Source of the DNA: an uncultured Lachnospiraceae bacterium
GTDB taxonomy: Bacteria > Bacillota > Clostridia > Lachnospirales > Lachnospiraceae
Assembly (NCBI GenBank): GCA_910584965.1
Contig: CAJUDZ010000033.1
Span: forward strand, 1-32,580
Reading direction: 5' to 3'
Length of the DNA: 32,580 bases
Shown here: piece by piece, positions 5,415 to 14,155 of the stretch
Position numbering within the stretch: the stretch's first letter is position 1
How the letters are laid out: each line of letters begins with the position of its first letter
The notes under the pieces: generated by a model
Seen by the model: the letters and a program-made list of their open reading frames with translations, nothing else
What the model was told of the DNA's origin: nothing
Database searches by the model: none
Translations under genes and position numbers: made by a program

Positions 5415-7673
5415 TTATTTTAACAGATAAGCTCTCTGGTCCGCAATTTCGTCGGGAACTGCGGCGCCGGAGTTTTTCACTTTCTGAATCAGGTTATCCA
5501 TATGATGGATTTTCTGGGACTGTTTTACGCCGTAGCGGTCCATCATTTCCTTATATAAAGGATTTGCTTTGAGTTTATCCCGGATTTCCTTCGAGAACGG
5601 ACAGTGCGTGAACAGGATGGTACGTGCCACTTTGTTCAGGCGGGGAGAGCCCGCTCCTTCATAAATAATCCATGATTCATAATCCCGAATGAACATCTCC
5701 TTGAAGCTGTTTTTCGCTTTCTGCATGCTGAGTTTGACTTTTTCCTTCGCATCGGCGGAAAGTTCTCTGTTCTTTTTATAGAACTGAATATAGTCGAAAT
5801 ATTCGCTCGTGAGGGACGGCTCCGATACGTCGTTCCATCTTGCGCCCTGAATACGCTTGCACATTTCCCAACGGTACTCACCGGTCAGACGGACGAGGAT
5901 GTTGTTCAGATCTTCCATCTGGAAAAGGGATACCATCATGCGGGCCGGGGTAGTACGTTTACGGCCTTCGATTTCCTGCCACATAACGCCGCGGACGCCG
6001 ACATTGGGCATCAGGATGACGTCGGGCAGTATTTCCACGCTGACGGATTCTTTGGCGATGCCGATATCGGGATTGCTGTACATGGTCTCACGGTAATAAG
6101 CGCCGTAATCGGTCGCGCAGATGTGCTCAAAACTTGATCTGACCTTATCCGCGGACACGAGGGATTCCGATAAATCTTTTAATACGTTGCTTTCCGAAAA
6201 GACCGGACAGAAGATGCTGATACGGCCGAAAGTCATCTTGTTGACGGACTGGAACATGTTATCCAGCTCGAACTGAACCTGTTTGGAACGGTCGGCCAGC
6301 ATGGGCGCTTCTTCCGCTGCCGTGATCTTACCGGTCACTTTCAGTTCATGTACATAAGCGCCGTAATCGTTGTCAAATTCGTTGCGGCATGGCGCCTTGC
6401 GTCCCTCGTATACTTCTTTCATCCATTCGTAAGCGGTATAAACGCCGCGGGACGGGTCGCTCGGCAGGGAATCTACAATGGAATAGAGATAGGCCGCGTT
6501 TTCCATGCCGGCCAGCGTTTCGTCCACATAGCCGAAGTTAAAGAACATTTTAACGATTTTCGGTATATTGGAATCGGAAAGGCTTTTCATAAAGGCCTGT
6601 GTATAAACTTTGTAGAACAGCTTGCTGACCGTCAGGCGCAGTTTCCTGCATGCGTCGTCGGAGCCGTTTTTGTCGGAAAGTTTGTTGTATTTGTCGACAG
6701 CGGTTTTAAAGCCTGTCGTCGTCTCTTCGTCACAGCCGGCATAGGTCAGAATCGTGTGAAGGGAATCCGTAAGATCAGGCACTTCGGAAGAGGACTGTTC
6801 TTCCGGCGAATCCGCCGCGTTCTGAAGTGCTTCCAGTTTGTTCTTGTATTCCTGGACGCGGTTTTTGTACATTTCCTTATCGATGGAAGCCTGATTCTCA
6901 AGCTGTATCATCATCGTGCCGAGAGCAGCGGTGATGGCGGTGGAATCTTCGTCGTGTGCGCCGATCCGGTAGAGAATGCTCGCATACAGATCGAAGAAAT
7001 CGAGTTTGTTTTCGTTCATCAAAAGCCCCGCAATTTCCGCTTTATATTCATAAAGTTCACGGCATACGGAGAAAATTTCGTAAACGTCCTGACTCGCTTT
7101 TAACAGCATGCCGAGAATAAAATCCGCAATCTGCGCTTTGGCGGTAATGCTTTTCATAATGCGCTGTAACTGTCCGTAATAACTGTTCAGCCAATCCGGA
7201 ACGTCATCTTCCAGTTCCATTTCCGTGACGTCTTCGAGACCCGGAAGCACTCTGGTCGCAATTCCGTGTTTGGCGGTAAAACGGCCGTATTCGGAATAAC
7301 TTTTCATCAAATACTGATAGAAATTATCACAATCGAACTTCGTCAGTTCGTATTGGTCAAGAATTTCCTTCAACTGCCTGAACAGGGAACTTACAATGAG
7401 ATTGGAAAGGTCTGATTTTGCACGGAGAAGTTCGGACAGATGTCCGTCCGTACATGCGTAAGAAGCAAGTGATGTATCTTCGACCGCCTGATAGGAAATA
7501 AAATAGGAATCATATGCGAGCTCACATACGCCGATGACATCTCCTTTATTCAGATAAAATTCGCCTCCCGGATAGAACGCTCTGACGGAGCCTTTCGTAA
7601 TGAGGTGCAGAGCGGAAATCGGCTGTTCGCTCTGAATGAGAAGGGTTCCCATTGGAAATTCTTTTGCTGCCAT
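5415..7673 (-). CDS. cNMP-binding-fold protein with large uncharacterised helical region (752 aa)
   Basis: The N-terminal ~100 residues have the cyclic-nucleotide-binding (Crp-type jelly roll) pattern: FPMGTLLIQSEQPISALHLI, then KGSVRAFYPGGEFYLNKGDV. The phosphate-binding cassette is atypical: after GDVIGVCELAYD there is no clear R-A-A/T, so cyclic nucleotide binding is doubtful. No DNA-binding HTH follows, as would be expected in a CRP/FNR factor. Residues ~110-752 are mostly alpha-helical, with a charged coiled-coil-like stretch (about 265-290) and a Ser/Glu-rich linker. A more structured C-terminal half includes FEHICATDYGAYYRETMY, VEILPDVILMPNVGVRG and TPARMMVSLFQMEDLN. No signal peptide or membrane helix is evident. 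The GGGGAG ribosome binding site supports the start. I do not know its function; such long cNBD proteins occur in Lachnospiraceae as unnamed orthologues. It is monocistronic, with its own promoter and terminator. Confidence 0.8.
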   Translation of the reverse strand: MAAKEFPMGTLLIQSEQPISALHLITKGSVRAFYPGGEFYLNKGDVIGVCELAYDSYFISYQAVEDTSLASYACTDGHLSELLRAKSDLSNLIVSSLFRQLKEILDQYELTKFDCDNFYQYLMKSYSEYGRFTAKHGIATRVLPGLEDVTEMELEDDVPDWLNSYYGQLQRIMKSITAKAQIADFILGMLLKASQDVYEIFSVCRELYEYKAEIAGLLMNENKLDFFDLYASILYRIGAHDEDSTAITAALGTMMIQLENQASIDKEMYKNRVQEYKNKLEALQNAADSPEEQSSSEVPDLTDSLHTILTYAGCDEETTTGFKTAVDKYNKLSDKNGSDDACRKLRLTVSKLFYKVYTQAFMKSLSDSNIPKIVKMFFNFGYVDETLAGMENAAYLYSIVDSLPSDPSRGVYTAYEWMKEVYEGRKAPCRNEFDNDYGAYVHELKVTGKITAAEEAPMLADRSKQVQFELDNMFQSVNKMTFGRISIFCPVFSESNVLKDLSESLVSADKVRSSFEHICATDYGAYYRETMYSNPDIGIAKESVSVEILPDVILMPNVGVRGVMWQEIEGRKRTTPARMMVSLFQMEDLNNILVRLTGEYRWEMCKRIQGARWNDVSEPSLTSEYFDYIQFYKKNRELSADAKEKVKLSMQKAKNSFKEMFIRDYESWIIYEGAGSPRLNKVARTILFTHCPFSKEIRDKLKANPLYKEMMDRYGVKQSQKIHHMDNLIQKVKNSGAAVPDEIADQRAYLLK

Positions 7674-7726
7674 AAATAACTCCCCTTTCGTCTGTGGGTA
7701 CAGATCTACATTAGTAATATAAAAAC

Positions 7727-7755
7727 ATTATAAAATGATTATAGCATAAAAACAA
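7727..7755 (-). promoter_or_regulatory. promoter of the cNMP-fold gene
   Basis: On the minus strand TTGTTT (7755-7750), 17 bp, TATAAT (7732-7727); a second TATAAT overlaps in the spacer. The distance to the ATG at 7673 is about 50 nt. Confidence 0.5.
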
Positions 7756-7806
7756 GAGAAAGACGAATAGTACATAAGGGAAGTTTTACACGTCGGGCAA
7801 ATTTTT

Positions 7807-7836
7807 TTGGTACTGTACTTTTAGGAAAGATATGAT
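7807..7836 (+). promoter_or_regulatory. probable promoter of the 161-aa gene, TetR and purL
   Basis: TTGGTA (7807-7812), 18-bp spacer, TATGAT (7831-7836), directly downstream of a T-run. It is divergent from the cNMP-fold gene promoter and 44 bp upstream of the first start codon. Confidence 0.45.
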
Positions 7837-7879
7837 AAAATATTATGTAGTATGGGTTTATACAGGCTGAGAGAAAGGC

Positions 7880-8365
7880 ATGGTCGTAAATATGTCAATC
7901 GATGAAAAGGATATAGAATACAGGAAAAAGGTGGTACAGGAATATAAGCCGGATGTGGAACGTCTGATACGGTACCTGCCCTGGCTTGAGGAAAAATCGG
8001 GCAGCACAGCTTCGGAGACGTATACGGGCTCCGGCATCGCCGAGCATTCCATCGCGTTTCCCGTCTATGACAGTACGCTTCTTTCATTCGTCAGGGAAGT
8101 GCAGCAGACGAATCTGTTAGACCGGAATTACCGGTATATCTATTCGCGCAACAGGATTGTCACCCATCAGGACGAGCTTCGGGCCATTTCCCATTCGGAT
8201 ATCACGCGGATGGATGTGCTGAAAGGGATTCTGTCCAAATATGTAATGGGTGGTATGACGAAAGGCCGGATGTGGTCGGAAGCGGTCCGGAACCGCATCT
8301 TTTTGAATGTCGTGAAGAAGATGAAAGATAACCTGGAGTTCTGGGACAGACCGATGGGAAATTAA
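7880..8365 (+). CDS. conserved hypothetical protein (161 aa)
   Basis: A soluble protein of mixed helix/strand character with no membrane segment. The first half has VVQEYKPDVERLIRYLPWLEEK, then a strand-rich FPVYDSTLLSFV segment. The second half contains the conserved-looking RYIYSRNRIVTHQDEL and SKYVMGGMTKGRMWSEAV motifs, followed by VVKKMKDNLEFW. I recall similar unnamed proteins in Clostridia but no assigned function. The start is uncertain: GAGAAAGG lies only 1 nt before ATG 7880 and 13 nt before the in-frame ATG 7892 (MSIDEKDIEY), so the shorter form is plausible. It is followed 18 bp later by a TetR regulator, likely in one transcript. Confidence 0.75.
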   Translation: MVVNMSIDEKDIEYRKKVVQEYKPDVERLIRYLPWLEEKSGSTASETYTGSGIAEHSIAFPVYDSTLLSFVREVQQTNLLDRNYRYIYSRNRIVTHQDELRAISHSDITRMDVLKGILSKYVMGGMTKGRMWSEAVRNRIFLNVVKKMKDNLEFWDRPMGN

Positions 8366-8383
8366 GAAAGGTATTATGTTCTT

Positions 8384-8968
8384 ATGGGAGAAAAATCGTT
8401 ACAAAAGAAGCAGTACATATTGGACACGGCCAGAAAGGTCTTTGTGGAAAAAGGATATAAAAATGTGACCATGAAAGATATTGTGGAAGCATGCGATATC
8501 AGCCGCGGAGGTCTTTATCTGTATTTTGGCAGCACGGAGGAGCTTCTGCTTGCGGTATTGCAGAAAGATGCGGAGGAAATAGACGACATATTTTCGGAGA
8601 GCATCGCCGGAGAAGATTCCGCGGCTGATATCCTGACACTGTTTTTAAAGGAGCAGAAAAAGGAGCTTTTACGGAAGAAGAATAATCTGACGATGGCGGT
8701 CTATGAGTATGCTTTTGAGAATAAAGAGAAGAAAGACCAGATGATGCGCAGGCAGTTTGAAGCGGGCGTGAGAGTGTTGGAAAAACTGATTGAATCCGGC
8801 ATTTCTTCGGGAGAATTTTATTGTGAGAATCCGAAAGGCGCCGCGAATAATATCATGTATGTGCTTGAGGGTATGAAAATTAATTCCCAGACAATGGGGA
8901 TTACGGAAGCAATGGTTGACGAGCAGCTCCTGTATCTTATGGCGGGACTGCTGATCGATACAGACTGA
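8384..8968 (+). CDS. TetR/AcrR-family transcriptional regulator (194 aa)
   Basis: The N-terminal ~60 residues form a standard TetR DNA-binding domain: ILDTARKVFVEKGYKNVTMK, then DIVEACDISRGGLYLYFGST with recognition helix and E-E-L-L following. The C-terminal ~130 residues are the helical ligand/dimer domain (FLKEQKKELLRKKNNLTMAV and later MYVLEGMKINSQTMGI). Length is typical. AAAGG lies 12 nt upstream of ATG 8384; an out-of-frame ATG at 8376 is better spaced but leads to no recognisable protein. It lies between the hypothetical gene and purL on the same strand with short gaps (18 and 31 bp). No drug-efflux target is adjacent, so its ligand and targets cannot be deduced; autoregulation of this small operon is likely. 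Confidence 0.93.
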   Translation: MGEKSLQKKQYILDTARKVFVEKGYKNVTMKDIVEACDISRGGLYLYFGSTEELLLAVLQKDAEEIDDIFSESIAGEDSAADILTLFLKEQKKELLRKKNNLTMAVYEYAFENKEKKDQMMRRQFEAGVRVLEKLIESGISSGEFYCENPKGAANNIMYVLEGMKINSQTMGITEAMVDEQLLYLMAGLLIDTD

Positions 8969-8999
8969 TGGTTAAGAATACGGAGGGATTGAGGCAGAT

Positions 9000-11900
9000 A
9001 TGGGAAATGTAAAGCGCATCTATGTGGAAAAAAAAGAACCTTTTGCAGTGAAGGCAAAGGAACTGCGGGAAGAGCTCGGAAGCTATCTCGGCATTACGGG
9101 TGTGAAAGATGTACGGGTGTTTATCCGGTATGATGTGGAAAACGTGTCACAGGAGGTTTTTGACAGGGCCTGCAAAACGGTTTTCTCGGAGCCGCCCGTT
9201 GACCTTTTATATAAGGAAGAAATCGAGATACCGGCACAGAGCCGGGTGTTCAGCGTGGAATATCTGCCGGGGCAGTTTGACCAGCGGGCGGATTCCGCGG
9301 TACAGTGCGTGAAATTCCTGAAAGAGGACGAAGAACCTGTCATCAGAACTGCTGTCACTTATTTAATAACAGGACAAATATCCGACGAGGAATTTGATAA
9401 AATCAAGGCATACTGCATCAATCCGGTGGATTCCAGGGAGACGGATATGGTAAAACCGGAAACGCTGATCGCCGTTTATGAGGAACCGGCGGATGTGGCG
9501 GTGCTTACGGATTTCTGCTCCATGCCGGAGGCGGATTTCAGAAAATTATATGATTCGCTGGGACTGGCGATGACCTATCGGGATTTTCTTCATATCCGGA
9601 ACTATTTCAGCGGAGAAGAACACAGGGATCCGACGATGACGGAAATCCGGGTATTGGACACTTACTGGTCCGACCACTGTCGTCATACGACATTTTCGAC
9701 GGAGCTTACGAAGGTGGATTTCCGGGACGGCTGCTACCGGAAACCGATTCAGGAAACATACGAAAACTATCTGAAAACGAGGGAAGAAATTTTTGCGGGC
9801 AGAACGGACAAGTTTGTCTGTCTGATGGATTTGGCGCTGATGGCGATGCGCAAGCTGAAAAAGGACGGGAAACTGGAAGATATGGAGCAGTCGGACGAGA
9901 TCAATGCCTGTTCGATTGTCGTTCCGGTGGAAATGGATTACGGCAACGGACCGGTAACCGAGGAATGGCTCGTCTTTTTCAAGAACGAGACGCATAATCA
10001 TCCGACGGAAATCGAGCCTTTCGGCGGTGCGGCGACCTGTCTTGGCGGCGCCATCCGTGATCCGCTTTCCGGGCGCGGCTATGTGTATCAGGCGATGCGC
10101 GTCACGGGAGCGGCCGACCCGACGGTGCCGGTTGCGGATACGTTAAAGGGCAAGCTGTCCCAGAAGAAGCTGGTGCGCGGCGCGGCGGGCGGTTATTCTT
10201 CCTATGGAAACCAGATTGGCCTCGCGACCGGCCTTGTCAAGGAAATCTATCATCCCGATTATGTGGCAAAGAGAATGGAAATCGGCGCGGTCATGGGCGC
10301 GGCGCCGCGCAGGAATGTCATTCGAGAGACTTCCGACCCGGACGATATCATTATTCTGCTCGGCGGTAGAACGGGACGCGACGGCTGCGGCGGAGCGACG
10401 GGCTCCTCCAAAGTCCATACGGAAAGTTCCATCGAGACATGCGGCGCGGAAGTGCAGAAAGGGAATGCGCCGACGGAACGAAAGATTCAGCGTCTGTTCC
10501 GCCGGGAAGAGGTCAGCAGACTCATTAAGAAATGTAACGATTTCGGTGCGGGCGGCGTTTCCGTCGCGATCGGTGAGCTGGCGGACGGCCTCGTTGTGGA
10601 TTTGGATAAAGTGCCTAAGAAATATGCCGGTCTTGACGGAACGGAGTTAGCCATTTCCGAATCCCAGGAGCGGATGGCGGTTGTCGTATCGCCGGAAGAT
10701 GTGGAGAAATTTTTACGGTATGCGGCGGAAGAAAATCTGGAAGCGGTGGCGGTGGCCGTCGTGACGAAAGAACCCCGGCTTGTCTTAAGATGGCGCGGAC
10801 AGGAAATCGTCAATATTGCAAGGGCCTTTCTGGATACGAACGGCGCGCATCAGGAAACCGAGGTGTGCGTGGACATGCCGTCGCCGGAAGAAAATTATCT
10901 GGAGAAAACGGCGGTTCCCGCGGTGGAAGAAGCGCTGAAACAGGGAGATGTGAAAAAAGCATGGCTTGCCCTGTTAAACGATTTGAATGTATGTTCCCAG
11001 AAGGGACTTGTGGAGATGTTCGACGCTTCCATCGGCGCGGGCAGCGTATACATGCCTTACGGCGGTAAGTACCAGCTGACGGAAACACAGGTGATGGCGG
11101 CCAAACTTCCGGTACTGGAAGGAAAGACGGACACCGTGACGATGATGAGTTACGGCTTTGACCCTTATCTGTCCAGCTGGAGCCCTTATCACGGCGCGGT
11201 TTACGCGGTGACGGAATCGATGGCAAAGATCGTGGCAAACGGCGGTGATTATCGGAAAATCCGCTTTACGTTCCAGGAATATTTCAGGCGTATGACGGAA
11301 AAGGCGGAGCGCTGGAGCCAGCCTTTCGCAGCGCTGCTCGGCGCTTATCAGGCGCAGATGGCCTACGGTCTGCCTTCCATCGGCGGCAAAGATTCCATGT
11401 CGGGTACGTTTAACGATATCGATGTGCCTCCGACCCTCGTTTCTTTTGCGGTAGATATCGGGAAGAAACAGGATATCGTCAGCCCGGAACTGAAAAAGGC
11501 GGGAAATAAGCTTGTTCTGTTCCGAATTGCGAAAGACGAATACGATCTGCCTGTTTATGAAAAAGTCATGCGGCTTTACGATAAGATTATGACATTGATG
11601 TCGGAAAAGAAAATCGCTGCGGCTTATGCGTTGGATGCAAAGGGCGCCGTGGCAGCAATCAGCCGGATGGCTTTCGGCAGTAAACTGGGCGCTGCGCTGG
11701 AAGAGAGCATTGGAACGGACGTGCTTTTCGGAAACGGGCTTGGAAATATCGTTGCGGAAATGCCGGCGGCAGCAGCGGAGGCGCTGGCCCGGGAAGAAGA
11801 CTGCGGGGAAATTTCTGCCCTCATGATCGGTACGGTGACGGAAGAACCCGTTTTTGTATACAAAGACGCGGCGGTTACGATGGAAGAGGCTCTGGAGGCA

Positions 11901-12812
11901 TGGACTTCCAGACTGGATAAAGTGTTCCCCTACACCGCAGGGAAGGATAAGAGTCCGGTGGCTTCGGAAACGTATCATGCGGGCGAAATCTATGTATGCA
12001 GGCATAAAGTGGCAAGACCCACCGTCTTTATTCCGGTTTTCCCCGGAACGAACTGCGAATACGACAGTGCGAAGGCGTTTGAGAATGCCGGAGCGGATGT
12101 AATTACGAAAGTATTTAAAAACATGACGGCAGATGATATCCGGGAGAGCGTGGAAGTTTTCGGGAAAGCAATCGGGCAGGCGCAGATCATCATGTTCCCC
12201 GGCGGTTTTTCGGCGGGCGATGAGCCGGACGGTTCCGCGAAGTTCTTTGCGACGGCTTTCCAGAATGACAAAATGAAAGAAGCGGTCATGAAATTATTAC
12301 AGGAAAGAGACGGCCTTGCGCTCGGAATCTGCAACGGTTTCCAGGCGCTGGTCAAGCTGGGGCTCGTGCCGTACGGAGAGATCACGGGACAGAAAGAAGA
12401 TTCACCGACCCTGACATTCAATACCATTAACCGCCATATTTCCAAGATGGCTTATCTGAAAGTCGTCTCCAACAAATCGCCCTGGCTGCGGAAGGCGGTA
12501 TTGGGCAACACTTATGTGAATCCGGCGTCCCACGGCGAAGGCCGGTTTGTGGCATCAAAGGAATGGCTGGATAAGCTGTTTGCGAACGGACAGGTGGCGA
12601 CTCAGTATGCGGATATCGACGGCAATGTAACGATGGATGAGGAATGGAATATCAACGGTTCCTATGCTTCCATCGAAGGCATTACATCTCCCGACGGCCG
12701 CTGTTTCGGCAAGATGGCGCATTCGGAAAGAAGAGGCGACGGCGTCGCGGTGAATATCTACGGGGAACAGGATTTGAAGATTTTCGAATCCGGCGTGGAG
12801 TATTTCCGCTAA
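9000..12812 (+). CDS. purL: phosphoribosylformylglycinamidine synthase, single-chain PurL (1270 aa)
   Basis: Catalyses the ATP- and glutamine-dependent conversion of FGAR to FGAM in de novo purine synthesis. It is the large fused form with synthetase and glutaminase in one chain. An N-terminal PurS-like region (about 1-150) is followed by the linker with RVLDTYWSDHCRHTTFSTEL. The first AIRS-type ATP site contains FKNETHNHPTEIEPFGGAAT (about 326-345), and a second synthetase half contains SYGFDPYLSSWSPYHGAVYA and SIGGKDSMSGTFND. A C-terminal class-I glutamine amidotransferase carries nucleophile Cys1111 (GICNGFQ) and the His1178/Glu1180 pair in SHGEGRF. Length agrees with the 1250-1300 residue clostridial form. 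It stands apart from any other pur gene here, following a TetR gene by 31 bp; no purine riboswitch is visible before it. Confidence 0.97.
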   Translation: MGNVKRIYVEKKEPFAVKAKELREELGSYLGITGVKDVRVFIRYDVENVSQEVFDRACKTVFSEPPVDLLYKEEIEIPAQSRVFSVEYLPGQFDQRADSAVQCVKFLKEDEEPVIRTAVTYLITGQISDEEFDKIKAYCINPVDSRETDMVKPETLIAVYEEPADVAVLTDFCSMPEADFRKLYDSLGLAMTYRDFLHIRNYFSGEEHRDPTMTEIRVLDTYWSDHCRHTTFSTELTKVDFRDGCYRKPIQETYENYLKTREEIFAGRTDKFVCLMDLALMAMRKLKKDGKLEDMEQSDEINACSIVVPVEMDYGNGPVTEEWLVFFKNETHNHPTEIEPFGGAATCLGGAIRDPLSGRGYVYQAMRVTGAADPTVPVADTLKGKLSQKKLVRGAAGGYSSYGNQIGLATGLVKEIYHPDYVAKRMEIGAVMGAAPRRNVIRETSDPDDIIILLGGRTGRDGCGGATGSSKVHTESSIETCGAEVQKGNAPTERKIQRLFRREEVSRLIKKCNDFGAGGVSVAIGELADGLVVDLDKVPKKYAGLDGTELAISESQERMAVVVSPEDVEKFLRYAAEENLEAVAVAVVTKEPRLVLRWRGQEIVNIARAFLDTNGAHQETEVCVDMPSPEENYLEKTAVPAVEEALKQGDVKKAWLALLNDLNVCSQKGLVEMFDASIGAGSVYMPYGGKYQLTETQVMAAKLPVLEGKTDTVTMMSYGFDPYLSSWSPYHGAVYAVTESMAKIVANGGDYRKIRFTFQEYFRRMTEKAERWSQPFAALLGAYQAQMAYGLPSIGGKDSMSGTFNDIDVPPTLVSFAVDIGKKQDIVSPELKKAGNKLVLFRIAKDEYDLPVYEKVMRLYDKIMTLMSEKKIAAAYALDAKGAVAAISRMAFGSKLGAALEESIGTDVLFGNGLGNIVAEMPAAAAEALAREEDCGEISALMIGTVTEEPVFVYKDAAVTMEEALEAWTSRLDKVFPYTAGKDKSPVASETYHAGEIYVCRHKVARPTVFIPVFPGTNCEYDSAKAFENAGADVITKVFKNMTADDIRESVEVFGKAIGQAQIIMFPGGFSAGDEPDGSAKFFATAFQNDKMKEAVMKLLQERDGLALGICNGFQALVKLGLVPYGEITGQKEDSPTLTFNTINRHISKMAYLKVVSNKSPWLRKAVLGNTYVNPASHGEGRFVASKEWLDKLFANGQVATQYADIDGNVTMDEEWNINGSYASIEGITSPDGRCFGKMAHSERRGDGVAVNIYGEQDLKIFESGVEYFR

Positions 12813-12817
12813 AGTAT

Positions 12818-12853
12818 CGGCGCATATGCCGTGTCGTCTGACGAAATGCGCCG
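12818..12853. other. 8-bp stem-loop between convergent purL and araC-type genes
   Basis: CGGCGCAT (12818-12825) and ATGCGCCG (12846-12853) pair perfectly across a 20-nt loop. It begins 6 bp past the purL stop and precedes the convergent stop at 12864. Neither strand shows a T-tract, so it is a weak terminator candidate, possibly serving both genes. Confidence 0.4.
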
Positions 12854-12863
12854 TACCGGCGTA

Positions 12864-13730
12864 TCAGGATTCCCGGCGGCACGCATTCCGATGCTGAATC
12901 GGCGTCCTGCCGGTTGCCTTTTTGAAAGTCTGTGAAAAGTAGGATTGGGAGGAAAAGCCCAGCATGGCTGAAATCTCGGCGATCGAATAGGTCGTGGATT
13001 CCAGCAGGGATTTTCCCTCCTGAATCCGTTTCTGAAGCAGGTAGTTGATAGGGGAAATACCGATATATTTTGTGAAGGCGTGAGCCATATAATATTTGTT
13101 CATATGGGTGATCGCCGCCAGCGTGTCCAGCGTAATATTTTCGGAATAGTTTGCATCCAGATAGTTTTTGAGCTGGGTGCATTCTCTGTTTAAAATATTA
13201 TTGCTGCTCTGAATGATCGTTAAGTAATCGTTGCGCAGCATACAGATCAGAAGCACTTCCAGAAGGTTCTGGCAGACCGCCTCATAATTCTCTTCTTTGC
13301 GGGAAATTTCTTCCAGCATAATATTCAGATAAGCATAGACATTGGAGTTGGTCATATTGTATTTATAAACGGTTCCGGAAGCGGTCTGCATGGAGATGCC
13401 GTCCTGTGCGGAAGCGATATTTTCAAAGGAAAAAGACAGTCCTTCGATACCGAGCACGATATATTCAAGTGGCGTTGTGTGCAGAGATTTCTCGGTATGC
13501 TGCACATGGGGATTGATGATGACCATGTCGTTCGGGCCCACCGGAAATTCTGAGCCTTCCGCAACAAAAGAGCCGCTGCCGTTTACCACATAGAACAGCT
13601 CGCTGAAAGGGTGGGAGTGCAGAATGCTCTGCCAGTCTCCCTCATATTTGGATGTAGATATATATAACAGTCTGGACTGATCAAAAGAAGAAAGTTTGTC
13701 ACCTTCGATGCGGTGTCTTGTATTTCCCAT
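12864..13730 (-). CDS. AraC-family regulator of the galacto-/lacto-N-biose operon (288 aa)
   Basis: The N-terminal half is a cupin sugar-sensing domain (HSHPFSELFYVVNGSGSFVA, then FPVGPNDMVIINPHVQHTEK). The C-terminal ~100 residues carry two helix-turn-helix motifs: the first around NITLDTLAAITHMNKYYMAH, the second around YSIAEISAMLGFSSQSYFSQ, followed by the FKKATGRTPIQ signature of the family. Length is normal. The gene diverges from the solute-binding-protein gene across a 425-bp region, the standard position for a local activator, so it probably induces the phosphorylase operon in response to the disaccharide. The ribosome binding site is AGGAG close to the ATG. A perfect 8-bp hairpin sits in its short leader just upstream of that site. 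Confidence 0.9.
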   Translation of the reverse strand: MGNTRHRIEGDKLSSFDQSRLLYISTSKYEGDWQSILHSHPFSELFYVVNGSGSFVAEGSEFPVGPNDMVIINPHVQHTEKSLHTTPLEYIVLGIEGLSFSFENIASAQDGISMQTASGTVYKYNMTNSNVYAYLNIMLEEISRKEENYEAVCQNLLEVLLICMLRNDYLTIIQSSNNILNRECTQLKNYLDANYSENITLDTLAAITHMNKYYMAHAFTKYIGISPINYLLQKRIQEGKSLLESTTYSIAEISAMLGFSSQSYFSQTFKKATGRTPIQHRNACRRES

Positions 13731-13744
13731 GAAAGCTCCTGTCC

Positions 13745-13763
13745 GCCCGTTATTTTAACGGGC
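13745..13763. repeat. 8-bp inverted repeat in the leader of the AraC gene
   Basis: GCCCGTTA (13745-13752) and TAACGGGC (13756-13763) are exact reverse complements with a 3-nt loop. In the mRNA the hairpin ends only a few bases before the ribosome binding site of the AraC gene. It could damp translation, or as DNA be a protein-binding palindrome. Confidence 0.5.
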
Positions 13764-13784
13764 ATTTCAAATCTTTGTTATCTT

Positions 13785-13813
13785 AATGTAGCAGATTTTA
13801 GATATTTTGTCCA
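13785..13813 (-). promoter_or_regulatory. possible promoter of the AraC gene
   Basis: On the minus strand TGGACA (13813-13808), 17-bp spacer, TACATT (13790-13785). The match is moderate but the spacing ideal; it lies 55 bp upstream of the ATG. Confidence 0.35.
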
Positions 13814-14056
13814 TTCTTCATTTGAAATTATATTTCTAAAAAGCGAAAAGATCAGGATTGCGGCAGGCGGCGGGAAATGTTTGGGAAAAAGTATATTCAT
13901 TTTTCATATCACATACGCGTTTGGCAGAGTGAATAAAAAAATAAACATATATAACGCGTGATTATAAAAAATGCACAATCATAAAAGGCCGTATTTTGAA
14001 TTTAATGGAAAAAAATAATAAAAGCAAGATATATAAAATTGCAAGCAATAATTGGA
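13814..14056. other. AT-rich control region between araC-type gene and sugar operon
   Basis: No gene is visible in this stretch. It is AT-rich with several A-runs and holds two ACGCGT hexamers (13915-13920 and 13954-13959) 39 bp apart. A TGATT/AATCA inverted pair flanks the A-run near 13960-13983. AraC-type half-sites are expected here, but I cannot define them from one sequence. Confidence 0.4.
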
Positions 14057-14085
14057 TTGATAATGTGTTTCCGTTCCACTATACT
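14057..14085 (+). promoter_or_regulatory. promoter of the galacto-/lacto-N-biose operon
   Basis: TTGATA (14057-14062), exactly 17 bp, TATACT (14080-14085). Transcription would begin near 14092, giving a leader of about 64 nt that contains the palindromic operator. A weaker alternative is TTGACT (14103-14108) with TACGAT (14125-14130). Confidence 0.65.
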
Positions 14086-14115
14086 GAAAACACATAAAAG
14101 AGTTGACTCGAAACA

Positions 14116-14127
14116 GTAAACGTTTAC
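14116..14127. promoter_or_regulatory. LacI/CcpA-type palindromic operator
   Basis: GTAAACGTTTAC is a perfect 12-bp palindrome with the central CG typical of LacI-family sites and close to the CcpA cre core. It lies about 25 bp downstream of the predicted transcription start, so a bound repressor would act as a roadblock. Carbon catabolite repression is the simplest reading; a dedicated LacI-type regulator would be the alternative. Confidence 0.65.
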
Positions 14128-14155
14128 GATTCTTTTTGAAGGAGGAAAATTTATT

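Noticed and set aside
8969..8999. Purine riboswitch or separate promoter for purL
   Set aside because: The 31-bp gap after the TetR gene is too short for either and contains only ribosome-binding sequence.
10974..12005. 343-codon minus-strand open frame within purL
   Set aside because: It runs antisense to conserved PurL coding sequence and has a composition typical of shadow frames.
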